From the NCBI GenBank assembly GCA_051004015.1, contig JBPCKT010000066.1, positions 1 to 37,962 on the forward strand: 37,962 nucleotides of DNA, read 5' to 3'. The notes beneath the pieces were generated by a model. That model was not told where the DNA came from. It saw only the letters and a program-made list of their open reading frames with translations, and ran no database searches. The number at the start of each line of letters is the position of its first letter. Position 1 is the first letter of the stretch. The position numbers and the translations under genes are program-made. Shown one piece after another: positions 16,384-24,680 of the stretch. The stretch comes from SXOA01 sp051004015 (GTDB lineage Bacteria > Planctomycetota > Planctomycetia > Pirellulales > Pirellulaceae).

Positions 16384-17046
16384 ATGGCTTCGCAACCCGC
16401 TTCGACTAGCGCCGCGCCCCTTCGTACCCGCGACGCCTGGTCCCGCCTGCCGGCCGAGACAACGCCGCTGGGCCGGCTGGGGCAGGCTCTTTCCAAGCGG
16501 CGGATTGCGCTCACGATTGGGATGACGTTGCTGCTGTTTGCGGTCAATTTTTTCGTCCGCGGGCTGCGGCCCCACGATTTGCTCGATTGGCAAGATGGGC
16601 CCGCGATGCTGGGAGCCGCCCTCGTTTTCTTGGGGCTGGCCATCCGCAGTTGGGCTGCCGGCACGCTGCATAAGATCAAGGCCCTGACGACGACCGGCCC
16701 GTATCAGCACATGCGGAACCCGCTGTATTTCGGCTCGTTCCTGATGATGCTGGGATGCTGCGCGATTCTGTGGGACGCACTGACTCTGGCGGCCTTGATG
16801 CTGCCGATGCTCTGCGTCTATTTCCTGGCCATCCGCCGCGAAGAGAAATTGATGGCCGACATCTTTCCGGATGCCTGGCCGGAATACGCCGCTCGCACTC
16901 CGCGGTTCGTCCCCTACATCCCCGGCATTCCCCGGCTCACCGGCTGGTCGCTCGAGCAGTGGCGGAAAAATCGCGAGTACCAGGCCCTGCTTGGCTCGGC
17001 CATCTTCGGCGTGGTGCTCGTGGTATGGCACCACTGGTCGAAGTAG
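16384..17046 (+). CDS. Isoprenylcysteine carboxylmethyltransferase-family membrane protein
   Basis: This 220-aa integral membrane protein has the ICMT/PEMT fold. The SAM-binding signature is clear: TTGPYQHMRNPLYFGSFL near residues 102-119, followed by REEKLMADIFPDAWPEYAAR near 150-169, the conserved EE-x-L...F-x(3)-Y pair that ends the family core. Four to five hydrophobic segments are present, with the first at about 42-60. In bacteria this family methylates various small or lipid substrates, and true prenylcysteine methylation is not implied. A final hydrophobic segment after the core ends the protein. It converges with nnrD, whose stop is four bases away. Confidence 0.82.
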   Translation: MASQPASTSAAPLRTRDAWSRLPAETTPLGRLGQALSKRRIALTIGMTLLLFAVNFFVRGLRPHDLLDWQDGPAMLGAALVFLGLAIRSWAAGTLHKIKALTTTGPYQHMRNPLYFGSFLMMLGCCAILWDALTLAALMLPMLCVYFLAIRREEKLMADIFPDAWPEYAARTPRFVPYIPGIPRLTGWSLEQWRKNREYQALLGSAIFGVVLVVWHHWSK

Positions 17047-17050
17047 CGCG

Positions 17051-17905
17051 TCAATTCTGCACCTGCTGGAACGCCCGCGGCAGAAATCGCACCAGGTCGC
17101 TGGCGATGAGCGAAACCTGGCCGAGCTCATTCGCCGCCAGATCTCCCGCCAGGCCATGCACATGAGCCCCCAGGACGGCGGCATCCAACGGGGTGAGCCC
17201 CTGGCAAATCAATGCCGTGATGATGCCGGTCAACACATCTCCGGTGCCGCCGGTGGCCATGCCGGGATTGCCGGTCTGATTGAGCGCGTCTTCGCTCCCG
17301 CTCGTGATGAAGGTGTGCTGTCCTTTCAGGAGCACGATGATTTTCTGCTCCTTGGCGAGTTTTCTCGCCGCGGCAACTTGCGCATTTCGCGAATCGGCCT
17401 GCACGCCGGAGAGCCGGGCAAATTCAACGGGATGCGGAGTGAGAACTCGGGGGCCGATGTGAGTTTCCAGTTCCCGAGGGTTTTCCGCCAAGGCGTTCAG
17501 CGCATCGGCATCCACCACCAGCGGATGCTTGGCCGTCTGATAGATCCAGCGCACAAGCTTCGTCTTTTCCGGCGAGCGGCCCAACCCCGGCCCGACGGCA
17601 ACGCAGGTTGCCCAGTCCAGTCGTTTTTCCAGCTCCCCCTGCGTTCGACTCGCCACAAAATCGCCGCTGACCTCGTCGCAAAGCAGCGGCGTGACCATGT
17701 ACGATGGCTCGAATGCCGCAATCGTATCCACCGCATTGTCTGGCGCTGCAATCCGCACCAGCCCCGCTCCACTGCGCAGGCAAGCCATTGCCGCTAGCGC
17801 GATTGCTCCCGCCATCCCGCGGCTTCCGCCGATGAGCAGCGCGCGGCCGTAGTCTCCCTTGTGGCTGTCGGGGCTGCGCGGGGGGAGGGAGGGGAGAGTG
17901 GCCAC
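17051..17905 (-). CDS. nnrD: ADP/ATP-dependent NAD(P)H-hydrate dehydratase
   Basis: This 284-aa protein should repair damaged NAD(P)H hydrates to NAD(P)H using a nucleoside phosphate. The YjeF C-terminal (ribokinase-like) signature NPGMATGGTGDVLTG is present, with HKGDYGRALLIGGSRGMAGA near the N-terminus and a VVDADALNAL block in the middle. The N-terminal epimerase domain (NnrE) found in many bifunctional homologues is missing and not in the window. The GTG at 17905 is preferred because the family begins close to LPPRSPDSHKGDYG; a TTG at 17944 would add 13 residues encoded by a heptad repeat. It lies directly downstream of larB. No Shine-Dalgarno precedes the GTG; instead a heptad array ends three bases before it. 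Confidence 0.85.
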   Translation of the reverse strand: MATLPSLPPRSPDSHKGDYGRALLIGGSRGMAGAIALAAMACLRSGAGLVRIAAPDNAVDTIAAFEPSYMVTPLLCDEVSGDFVASRTQGELEKRLDWATCVAVGPGLGRSPEKTKLVRWIYQTAKHPLVVDADALNALAENPRELETHIGPRVLTPHPVEFARLSGVQADSRNAQVAAARKLAKEQKIIVLLKGQHTFITSGSEDALNQTGNPGMATGGTGDVLTGIITALICQGLTPLDAAVLGAHVHGLAGDLAANELGQVSLIASDLVRFLPRAFQQVQN

Positions 17906-17908
17906 TTC

Positions 17909-17936
17909 GGATTTAGGATTTAGGTTTTCGGATTTG
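17909..17936 (-). repeat. Heptad tandem array directly before nnrD
   Basis: Read on the minus strand, four 7-base units lie end to end (two identical TAAATCC units preceded by two variants). They end three bases before the GTG start of nnrD and also supply the last codons and stop of larB. The gene has no other recognisable ribosome binding site. Confidence 0.7.
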
Positions 17937-18698
17937 TCTCGCAATCAACCCGGCCACGTAGCCTCCCTTGAATCCCGCATCGATATTCACCACGGTCACA
18001 TTCGCCGCACAACTATTGAGCATTCCCAAGAGTGCCGCGATGCCGCCGAAGCTGGCGCCATAGCCGATACTGGTGGGGACGGCGATGACGGGACAATCGA
18101 CATGGCCGCCGACGACGCTGGCAAGGGCGGCCTCCATTCCGGCGACGACGACGACCGCATCGCTGCCGCGGATATCATCGAGCCGGGCCAGCAAGCGCTG
18201 TGGGCCTGCAACGCCCACGTCGGCAATCACGCTGGCGGAAACCCCCATCCAGTCCAGCGTTTCGCGGGCTTCCTCCGCCACCGGCAAATCGCTGGTGCCG
18301 GCAGTGACGACGGCGACCTTGCCGACCAGCGATGGCTCTTCGCCGGCAACCGCCAAGCGCAGTGTGCGGCCAACTTCGTTGTAGACCGCCGCCGGGAAGA
18401 GGGAACGGAGCTCTTGCCACTTTTCCGGGCTGACTCGGGTAATGAGAACGCGAACCTTTTCTTCCCGCATTCGCTCCATGATTTTCGCCAGCGTGGCGAC
18501 GGTCTTCCCTTCGCCGAAGATGACTTCGGGAAAGCCGCACCGGCGGCGGCGGTCGAGGTCGAGCGTGACTTCGCCCAGCTCGGCAGTAGAGGGCGTGCGG
18601 GATGTTGTCGGTTCTTCAGCCAATGCGACGAAGTCGCCGCTGGTCATACCGCCAGTGAGCAGCCCGCCGGCTAGTTTTTCCAGAATACTGCGGTCCAT
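17913..18698 (-). CDS. larB: LarB-type pyridinium-3,5-biscarboxylic acid mononucleotide synthase
   Basis: This 261-aa protein matches LarB, which carboxylates and hydrolyses nicotinic acid adenine dinucleotide in the first step of nickel-pincer nucleotide (lactate racemase cofactor) synthesis. Its C-terminal half is PurE-like: AGTSDLPVAEEA near residues 131-143, GMEAALASVVGGHVDCPVIA, VPTSIGYGASFGG and NSCAANVTVVNIDAGF. The N-terminal part carries the LarB-specific RRRRCGFPEVIFGEGKT segment. The start has a GGGGA Shine-Dalgarno. LarC and LarE are not in this window. It precedes nnrD on the same strand, and both act on NAD-related metabolism. Its last residues (RKPKS) come from a heptad repeat, so the C-terminus may be variable. 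Confidence 0.88.
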   Translation of the reverse strand: MDRSILEKLAGGLLTGGMTSGDFVALAEEPTTSRTPSTAELGEVTLDLDRRRRCGFPEVIFGEGKTVATLAKIMERMREEKVRVLITRVSPEKWQELRSLFPAAVYNEVGRTLRLAVAGEEPSLVGKVAVVTAGTSDLPVAEEARETLDWMGVSASVIADVGVAGPQRLLARLDDIRGSDAVVVVAGMEAALASVVGGHVDCPVIAVPTSIGYGASFGGIAALLGMLNSCAANVTVVNIDAGFKGGYVAGLIARQIRKPKS

Positions 18699-18755
18699 TT
18701 CCCCATCCTAACGCCGCCTTGCCAGAGCGACTAGCGCGGGGGAAAATGCTCATCC

Positions 18756-18790
18756 TCACTTTGCACTTTACACTCTTCACTTTGCACTCC
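18756..18790 (+). repeat. Heptad tandem array directly before argG
   Basis: Five 7-base units lie end to end (TCACTTT at 18756 and again at 18777, with GCACTTT-like variants between and after). The array ends one base before the ATG of argG at 18792. No Shine-Dalgarno is present between the array and the start. Confidence 0.8.
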
Positions 18791-18791
18791 C

Positions 18792-20006
18792 ATGCCTTCC
18801 TGCGTCCTTGCCTATTCCGGCGGCCTCGATACTTCCGTCATTCTCGGCTGGTTGCAGGATGAGGGCTATGAATGCCACGCGGTCTACGTGGACCTGGGCC
18901 AGCCGTGCGAGGACCGTCAGGCAATTTTGAACAAGGCCAAGAATGGGGGGGCCAAGAGTGCCCGCATCGTCGACGCCCAGGAAGAGCTGTGCCGCGATTT
19001 CGCGTTCCCAGTGCTCCAGTGGCAGGCCAAGTATGAAGCGGTCTATCTGCTGGGAACTTCCATCGCCCGGCCGCTGATTTCCAAGGTCTGCCTGCAAGTC
19101 GCCCGCGAAGTCGGCGCTAATGCCTATGCCCACGGAGCGACGGGTAAGGGCAACGACCAGTGCCGTTTTCAACTAGCGGCTGAGGCGCTCGACCCATCGA
19201 TCAAAGTCATCGCCCCGTGGCGGATGGAGAAGTTTCGCAAAACGTTCCCAGGGCGGACGGAGCTGATCGCCTATTGCAACGCCAAGAACATCCCCGTGAA
19301 AGCCTCGGTCTCCAAGCCGTACAGTAGCGACGAGAACTGCCTGCACATCAGCTACGAAGCCGGAAAGCTGGAAGACCTGAAGGTCAACGGCGTGGAGACG
19401 GTGGAGTTCGGCATGACCGTCTCGCCGCAAAAAGCGCCGGACAAGGTCGAGCCGGTCACGATCAGCTTTGACAAGGGCATCCCCGTCGCCGTCAACGGCA
19501 AGAAGCTCGGCGCTCTCGACATGGTGAAGACGCTCAACACCATCGGCGGGCGCAATGGCATCGGACAGATCGACGTGGTCGAGAACCGCTTCGTCGGCAT
19601 GAAGAGCCGCGGCGTCTACGAAGCACCGGGCATGACGATTCTCTATACAGCCCATCGCGTGATCGAGCAGCTCACGATGGACAGGGATCTGATGCACCTC
19701 CGCGATCAGCTCTCGCCGGTAGTCGCCGAAATGGTGTACTACGGCTTCTGGTATCACGCCAAGCTCGATGCGCTCTTCGCTTTCATCCGCGACGCTCAGA
19801 AAACCGTAACCGGCGAAGTGACGCTCAACCTCTACAAAGGAAACCTCCAAGTCGCCAGCCGCACCAGCCCCAACAGCCTGTACGACGAAGGGATCGCCAC
19901 GATGGAAGGAGGCGGCTCCTACAACCAAACCGACGCCGAAGGCTTCCTCCGCATCCAGGGTCTTCCCGGCCGCGTTCAGAGCCGCGTCACGCCGCGGAAG
20001 TATTGA
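18792..20006 (+). CDS. argG: Argininosuccinate synthase
   Basis: This 404-aa enzyme joins citrulline and aspartate with ATP to make argininosuccinate, the penultimate step of arginine synthesis. The N-terminal ATP-pyrophosphatase P-loop YSGGLDTS is at residues 8-15. The family block HGATGKGNDQCRF lies near 114-126, with Cys in place of the usual Val. A further family segment, KPYSSDENCLHISYEAG, is near 175-191. Length and motifs are normal for a complete enzyme. The ATG is the first start in frame and directly follows a heptad repeat instead of a Shine-Dalgarno. The stop codon abuts the stop of the convergent PIN-domain gene without a single spare base. No other arg gene is nearby. Confidence 0.95.
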   Translation: MPSCVLAYSGGLDTSVILGWLQDEGYECHAVYVDLGQPCEDRQAILNKAKNGGAKSARIVDAQEELCRDFAFPVLQWQAKYEAVYLLGTSIARPLISKVCLQVAREVGANAYAHGATGKGNDQCRFQLAAEALDPSIKVIAPWRMEKFRKTFPGRTELIAYCNAKNIPVKASVSKPYSSDENCLHISYEAGKLEDLKVNGVETVEFGMTVSPQKAPDKVEPVTISFDKGIPVAVNGKKLGALDMVKTLNTIGGRNGIGQIDVVENRFVGMKSRGVYEAPGMTILYTAHRVIEQLTMDRDLMHLRDQLSPVVAEMVYYGFWYHAKLDALFAFIRDAQKTVTGEVTLNLYKGNLQVASRTSPNSLYDEGIATMEGGGSYNQTDAEGFLRIQGLPGRVQSRVTPRKY

Positions 20007-20390
20007 CTATTTGTAAGGCTGAATCGTGAGGAGTGAGGATATCGACGAAAAGTGCTTGACGTTCCTTGTATGGAGCGGCACTTTCAATCGGAGTGCTGTA
20101 GCCGCCACCAGGCAATCGAGAAACTCGACGCCGTGACTGAGAGACACTGCCCGAAACAGTTGGACGGATTCGGCAAAGTCGTCCTGGGTAGGCGTGATGA
20201 CCGTGAGGTCCTTGAGCATTTTCTCCACGGGCCGTCGCAATGCCCGTGAAGGAGCACCAGCCAGCAATTCGACCTCGCACACTTGGGAGCAGCTTAGCGA
20301 ATCTACTTTGGCCGAATGCTCCAAGAATTGAATTGCTGGCGCATAACCGCGGAGTGCGTCAATGAGGATGTTCGTGTCAACGTAGATCAC
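20007..20390 (-). CDS. PIN-domain toxin (VapC-like ribonuclease)
   Basis: This 127-aa protein has the PIN-domain layout of VapC toxins, which cleave RNA with a Mg-bound acidic site. Acidic positions are D5 (MIYVDTN), E39 or E41 (CEVELLAG) and D92 (FLDCLVAAT), and N110 ends the domain in HTRNVKHF. The GTG start overlaps the antitoxin stop by four bases (GTGA), the usual coupling in toxin-antitoxin operons. It is convergent with argG, with no gap. The catalytic set looks intact, so an active toxin is likely. Confidence 0.87.
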   Translation of the reverse strand: MIYVDTNILIDALRGYAPAIQFLEHSAKVDSLSCSQVCEVELLAGAPSRALRRPVEKMLKDLTVITPTQDDFAESVQLFRAVSLSHGVEFLDCLVAATALRLKVPLHTRNVKHFSSISSLLTIQPYK

Positions 20391-20617
20391 GCAGAGCCTC
20401 TTCTGCCCACCCGTTTTCGCAACTCGCGCGCCGCTGTATCAGTGTCGGTGGGCAGGTCCTGCCGCTTCGCCCACGCACCAAAGGAAGGGTGATTCGTCAG
20501 ATCGCGTTGTTTTGCCGTGGAGGAGGATTCCGCGAGCAAATTAATGATCGACTCGACCACCTGCCGTTGCTCTGGCGTGAGGGCTCTCAGTTTCGCGGCC
20601 AATTCATTGGCTGGCAT
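20387..20617 (-). CDS. Putative antitoxin partner of the PIN toxin
   Basis: This 76-aa protein precedes the PIN toxin and overlaps its start by four bases, so it should neutralise the toxin. It begins with a helical segment (MPANELAAKLRALTPEQRQVVESI) and has a basic tail (RELRKRVGRRG). I cannot assign it to AbrB, RHH or Phd/YefM families by eye, so the class is open. The start at ATG 20617 has AAGGG upstream; the frame is open to 20665, but that extension is in the divergent promoter region. The N-terminal helix more likely dimerises than binds DNA in a classical HTH. Confidence 0.72.
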   Translation of the reverse strand: MPANELAAKLRALTPEQRQVVESIINLLAESSSTAKQRDLTNHPSFGAWAKRQDLPTDTDTAARELRKRVGRRGSA

Positions 20618-20789
20618 GGCGTTACCCTTGCGGTTCGTGGAATAGACACCCTTGCTACCAATCATACCAAACTACTGCTTAACGTGGCTCCATTTGCTTT
20701 CCGTCCCCGGCAGCCTACGTATCTATACCGGGGAGTTCCGCCAGTGCGCACCTGCGCCGCTCGTCCGGGTTATGACGGATGGTGCAGCC

Positions 20790-22313
20790 ATGTCGACCGT
20801 TTCGCTCGTGCTTGAATACGCCCAGCAGACCCAGCAGGCCCTCTGCCGTTATTGGCGGTATTCGCTGGGGTTCTTCGCGGTCGTCATGCTCCTGACCTTC
20901 GCCGGCTCCTTCATGCTGCCGCGGGCATATTACTCCGATGCCCGGCTATTCGTCCGCTTCGGCCGGACGGCGGTGATGGACCCCACGGCGACGGCGACTT
21001 CCGGCCAGGTCGTCTCGCTCTACGACACCCGCGAGAGCGAGCTGAACTCGCTGCTGGAAGTCCTCCGCAGCCGGTCGCTGCTGGAAAAAGTGGTGGAAAC
21101 GCTCGGTGCTGACAACATTCTGAAGGGCCGCGTTCCCGCGGACCTCCCCGCCCCAGTCGCGAAGAATCCGGTTTCCCCAGAGTCCGCGGCCATCGCTGAC
21201 GCCAAGTCCCGAGAGCCTCGCCATCAGCAAGCCCTCGCCAAGCTGGAAAAATCCGTCTCCATCGCCGTTCCCCGCAAGACCAGCACCATCATCATCGGTT
21301 GCAAGTCGGAGCGGCCGGAACTAGCCCAGCAAGTCGTCGCCACGCTCGTTTCGCTCTACATGGATGAGCATCTCCGCATCCACCACACGGCTGGCTCCTA
21401 CGAGTTCTTCCAGGAGCAGACGCAGCTCCTGGAAAAGCGCTGGAAGGAATCCGCCAACCGCTTGCGAGAGGCCAAAAACCAATGGAGCATCGTCACCATC
21501 GACGGCAAACGAAAACTCCTCGAAGGCCAGATCAGCGACATCGAAGGGAAGCTGCTGGCAACTTCCGGCGACTTGGCCACGGCCGAGGCGAAAATAGAAT
21601 CCCTGGCCGGCGTGATCGGCAGCCTCCCCGAGCAAATTCCCACGCTGACCGTGGATTCCCCCAATGCGGCAGCGGATGGGATGCGGCAGGAGCTTTACAA
21701 AGTCGAATCGCGGGAGCAAGAGCTGGCCACGAAGTTTTCGGACAAGCATCCGCAGGTCCTGGCCATCCGCAGCACCATCGCCCAGCTCAAGGAAATCCTG
21801 GCCGACCAGGATCAGGTCCGCAGCTCAGAGACGAAAGGGGTCAACCCGTCGCGGCAGAGCTTGGAGCTCGCTCTCTTGAATGAACGATCGAGTGCCGACT
21901 CCCTGCGCGGCCGCGACGCGCGGCTGAAAGTACAGCGAACGCAGTTGACGGCGGGACTCAAGGAGCTCAACTCGCGGGACATGCAGCTCGCGCAGCTTCA
22001 GCGGGAAGTGGACCTGGCGGAAACGCTCTACCGGACCTATGGCGACAAACTGGAGCAGGCCCGCATCAACGATCAGCTCGACAAAGAGCGGATCTCGAAT
22101 ATCACGCTGGTGCAGCCCGCCAGCTTCGTCAGCAAGCCTAGCGGCCCCCGAAAAATCTACGTCCTGGGCCTCGGCTTTGTCATCGCATTGTTGGGCTCGG
22201 TCGGCATCGCCCTGCTGGCTGCGATGCTCGACCCGGCTCTCAAGCGGCTGGCCGACATCGAAGAAATCCTGCGGCTGCCGGTCATGGGAACGGTGCGGGT
22301 GGGGGTGGCGTGA
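20790..22313 (+). CDS. Wzz/GumC-family exopolysaccharide chain-length and export protein
   Basis: This 507-aa inner-membrane protein is a polysaccharide co-polymerase. It has an N-terminal membrane segment (about 22-44), a Wzz domain (SDARLFVRFGR through SRSLLEKVVETLG), a long coiled-coil region (about 200-430, with a QLQREVDLAETLYRTYGDKL GumC-type motif near the end) and a second membrane segment (about 462-485). It stops just after the PV-x-GTV-like region and lacks the C-terminal BY-kinase domain of fused homologues. No kinase gene is in the window. The ATG at 20790 is preferred over 20772 or the longer open frame from 20652. It heads a five-gene exopolysaccharide operon and is divergent from the toxin-antitoxin pair. 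Confidence 0.87.
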   Translation: MSTVSLVLEYAQQTQQALCRYWRYSLGFFAVVMLLTFAGSFMLPRAYYSDARLFVRFGRTAVMDPTATATSGQVVSLYDTRESELNSLLEVLRSRSLLEKVVETLGADNILKGRVPADLPAPVAKNPVSPESAAIADAKSREPRHQQALAKLEKSVSIAVPRKTSTIIIGCKSERPELAQQVVATLVSLYMDEHLRIHHTAGSYEFFQEQTQLLEKRWKESANRLREAKNQWSIVTIDGKRKLLEGQISDIEGKLLATSGDLATAEAKIESLAGVIGSLPEQIPTLTVDSPNAAADGMRQELYKVESREQELATKFSDKHPQVLAIRSTIAQLKEILADQDQVRSSETKGVNPSRQSLELALLNERSSADSLRGRDARLKVQRTQLTAGLKELNSRDMQLAQLQREVDLAETLYRTYGDKLEQARINDQLDKERISNITLVQPASFVSKPSGPRKIYVLGLGFVIALLGSVGIALLAAMLDPALKRLADIEEILRLPVMGTVRVGVA

Positions 22314-23344
22314 GGACGATGAGTAGCACGTTACCCGAATCTGAATCTTCCGCTACGGACACTCTTCCACTGGGTACTCCGTACTCAGTACTTAGTACTC
22401 AGTACTCAGTACCCAGTTCGGAGCGACCTCGTCAAACGAAGCTTCAACCGATCCCTCGCCGCGCTGCCCGCGTGCCCGGCTTCAAGGAACGCCTGATCCT
22501 TCGAGGCTCCGCTCTCCTGCAGAGCCTCTTCGGCTGCCGCGGAACAGATCGGTTCGGCATCCTGATGTATCACCGAGTGACCGACAGCATCCCCGGCATC
22601 CCCGAGCCGACCTGGAACGTCACGCCGCGGCGGCTGGAGGAACAACTTGCCGGCCTGCTCCACCGCGGCTTTGAAGCCTGGCCGCTGCGGAATGTGCTCG
22701 AACTACATCAGGCGGGTGAGCCGATTCCACGTCGAGTGTTCGCCATGACTTTCGACGATGGCTATGAGTGTGTCTACACAAACGCCTGGCCGATTCTGCA
22801 GAGGCTGCAAATTCCCGCGACCATCTTTCTCTCCACCGCCTACCTCGATTCAGCCGAGCCCTTTCCCTGTGACGATTGGCTGGCGGCTGGCAGCGAGAGA
22901 GTTCCCACCCAGTCCTGGCGGCCGCTGACCACCGAGCAGTGCCGCCAAATGCAGGCGAGCGGCCTGATCGAGCTGGCCGCCCATACGCACACGCATGGCG
23001 ACTTCCGCGCTCGCCCCGCGGCCCTCCGGGCCGACCTCCAGCAGAACCAGCAGGAATTGCAGGAGCGATTCGGAATCAGCCACGCTACATTCGCCTTTCC
23101 CTACGGCGTCGTGCGAGACGGCTTTGCCGGCGGCGAAATGTCGGATGTCGCGAGCGAGGCCGGATTTCTATCCGCCTTGTCGACCGAGCCGGAGCTCGTG
23201 CTTCGTAACCAAGACCCCTTTACCTGGGGCCGCTTTCCAGCGGAGCAGCACGACACGGCCGCAACACTGGCCGCAAAACTGGGCGGCTGGACGTGCGCCC
23301 TGCGGGGAATGAAGAACGCCATCACGAATCGCATTCAGAAATAA
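22310..23344 (+). CDS. Polysaccharide deacetylase (NodB homology, CE4-like)
   Basis: This 344-aa protein has the CE4 deacetylase motifs: YHRVT near residue 86, TFDDGY at about 147-152 (catalytic Asp and metal Asp), AAHTHTHGDF near 224-233 (zinc His pair) and FAFPYG near 263. It probably removes acetyl groups from the exopolysaccharide made by this operon. The GTG at 22310 overlaps the upstream stop (GTGA); an ATG at 22319 is equally possible. Residues about 22-36 are encoded by a six-unit heptad array and are low-complexity, and no conserved residue lies before residue 56. A GTG start after the array (residue 56, VPGFKERL) would give a shorter protein with all motifs. Confidence 0.87.
   Translation: MRTMSSTLPESESSATDTLPLGTPYSVLSTQYSVPSSERPRQTKLQPIPRRAARVPGFKERLILRGSALLQSLFGCRGTDRFGILMYHRVTDSIPGIPEPTWNVTPRRLEEQLAGLLHRGFEAWPLRNVLELHQAGEPIPRRVFAMTFDDGYECVYTNAWPILQRLQIPATIFLSTAYLDSAEPFPCDDWLAAGSERVPTQSWRPLTTEQCRQMQASGLIELAAHTHTHGDFRARPAALRADLQQNQQELQERFGISHATFAFPYGVVRDGFAGGEMSDVASEAGFLSALSTEPELVLRNQDPFTWGRFPAEQHDTAATLAAKLGGWTCALRGMKNAITNRIQK
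22374..22415 (+). repeat. Heptad tandem array (GTACTCA) inside the deacetylase N-terminal region
   Basis: Six 7-base units, three of them exactly GTACTCA and the rest one or two changes away, run without interruption. Forty-two bases equals 14 codons, so the present copy number keeps the frame, but gain or loss of one or two units would shift it. The encoded residues read YSVLSTQYSVP. Confidence 0.88.
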
Positions 23345-23366
23345 CGATTACGACTCAGGCGCTTCC

Positions 23367-24680
23367 ATGACGTTCCTCTCCGTCTGCCGAACCTCATTTG
23401 CCGCCGCGCGCGGCTATGCCCGGAACCTGGCCGCCGGCTCGCTCGTGAAGAGCGGCAGCCTGGCCATCGCGGACCAGGCGGTCGTGAGCGGAACCAGCTT
23501 CGTCACCAGCATTCTGCTCGGCTGGAGCGGAAAAACCGAGCTGGGCATCTATTACCTGGCCCTGGCGACGCTCGTCTTTTTCCGCGGGATTCAGGAGCAG
23601 CTCATCGCCGCTCCCTACATGGTCTACGCTTCCCGCCGAAGCGGAACGGATGCGGAGGAGTATGCGGGGAGTGCACTGCTGCATCATTTGGCTCTTGGAG
23701 TCGTTTCCAGCCTGATCGTCGGCGGGATGCTGCTCGCGGGGATCGGCCCGGCCCAGATGACGTCGGTCTGGATTCTCCTGCTCGGCATCGCGCCGCTCTA
23801 CCTGCTGCGGGACTTTGTGCGGCAAATGCTCTTCGCCCAGGCAAACCTGCGGCTGGCGCTGGCGCTGGATGTTCTGGTTGCCACGGTGCAACTCGGTTTG
23901 ATGCTGCCGCTGGCGATTTCCGGCACACTCAGCGTCGAGCTAACCTGGCTGAGCATCGCCCTCGCCAGCGGGCTCGCCGCGCTCCTCTGGACATTCGGAA
24001 AGCAGGAAACACTTCGCGGCAGTTTCCCGGCCGCCTGCCAGCACGCCCGCGAAAACTGGACGTTCGCCAAATGGGCCCTGCTGACGCAAGTCATCGGTAG
24101 CAGCACCCCGTATCTCATGCCGTGGATCGTGGCCGGCGTCCACGGCGCGACGGAGACCGGCTTGCTCGGAGCTTGCACCACCATCGTCGGCCTTTCGAAC
24201 ATGTTCCTGATCGGCATGGGGAACTTCCTCAGCCCCAAAGCGGCCCGCGCTTTCGCCCGCGGCGGCATCCCGGCGCTTCAGAAAGTCCTTTGGCAGCGCG
24301 GAACCCTGTGTGCTACGGCGCTCGGTGTGGCATCGCTTCTGGCGTTCACCATCGGCGGCCCTATCGCCAGCCTGGTTTACGGGCCTGAATTTGCCGATTG
24401 CGGCTTGATTATGGGGCTGCTCTCACTGGCGGCTCTGGCGAATAGCCTGGGAATGACAGCCGGCAATGGCCTCTGCTCGATGGACCGCCCGGGGGCGAAT
24501 TTGTGGGCCGATGTGGGGACTTTTGTCATTTCCCTCGCCGCGATGCTCGTGCTCATTCCGCTCCTGGGCACGCTCGGCGCGGCTCTGGCCACGCTCTGCA
24601 CCATGACGGCGGACGCCACGCTGCGTTGGTTCATCCTCATCCGCACCATGCGGAGCCTCGCAGCCGGGAGGTCCGCATGA
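23367..24680 (+). CDS. Polysaccharide flippase (MOP/Wzx-like)
   Basis: This 437-aa protein has about 12 hydrophobic segments spread across its length and few charged loops, as in Wzx/MATE-type lipid-linked oligosaccharide flippases. The N-terminal portion (GSLAIADQAVVSGTSFVTSI) resembles the first helix of O-antigen export proteins, and the late segment LIMGLLSLAALANSLGM fits the family's seventh-to-tenth helix region. Its role would be to move lipid-linked repeat units across the inner membrane for polymerisation. It sits between the deacetylase (22 bases upstream) and the O-antigen ligase or polymerase, whose ATG overlaps its stop. Confidence 0.82.
   Translation: MTFLSVCRTSFAAARGYARNLAAGSLVKSGSLAIADQAVVSGTSFVTSILLGWSGKTELGIYYLALATLVFFRGIQEQLIAAPYMVYASRRSGTDAEEYAGSALLHHLALGVVSSLIVGGMLLAGIGPAQMTSVWILLLGIAPLYLLRDFVRQMLFAQANLRLALALDVLVATVQLGLMLPLAISGTLSVELTWLSIALASGLAALLWTFGKQETLRGSFPAACQHARENWTFAKWALLTQVIGSSTPYLMPWIVAGVHGATETGLLGACTTIVGLSNMFLIGMGNFLSPKAARAFARGGIPALQKVLWQRGTLCATALGVASLLAFTIGGPIASLVYGPEFADCGLIMGLLSLAALANSLGMTAGNGLCSMDRPGANLWADVGTFVISLAAMLVLIPLLGTLGAALATLCTMTADATLRWFILIRTMRSLAAGRSA

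Noticed and set aside
16144..17184. 346-residue minus-strand open frame
   Set aside because: It overlaps the methyltransferase and nnrD, and its sequence has no recognisable domain; the plus-strand methyltransferase motifs are unambiguous.
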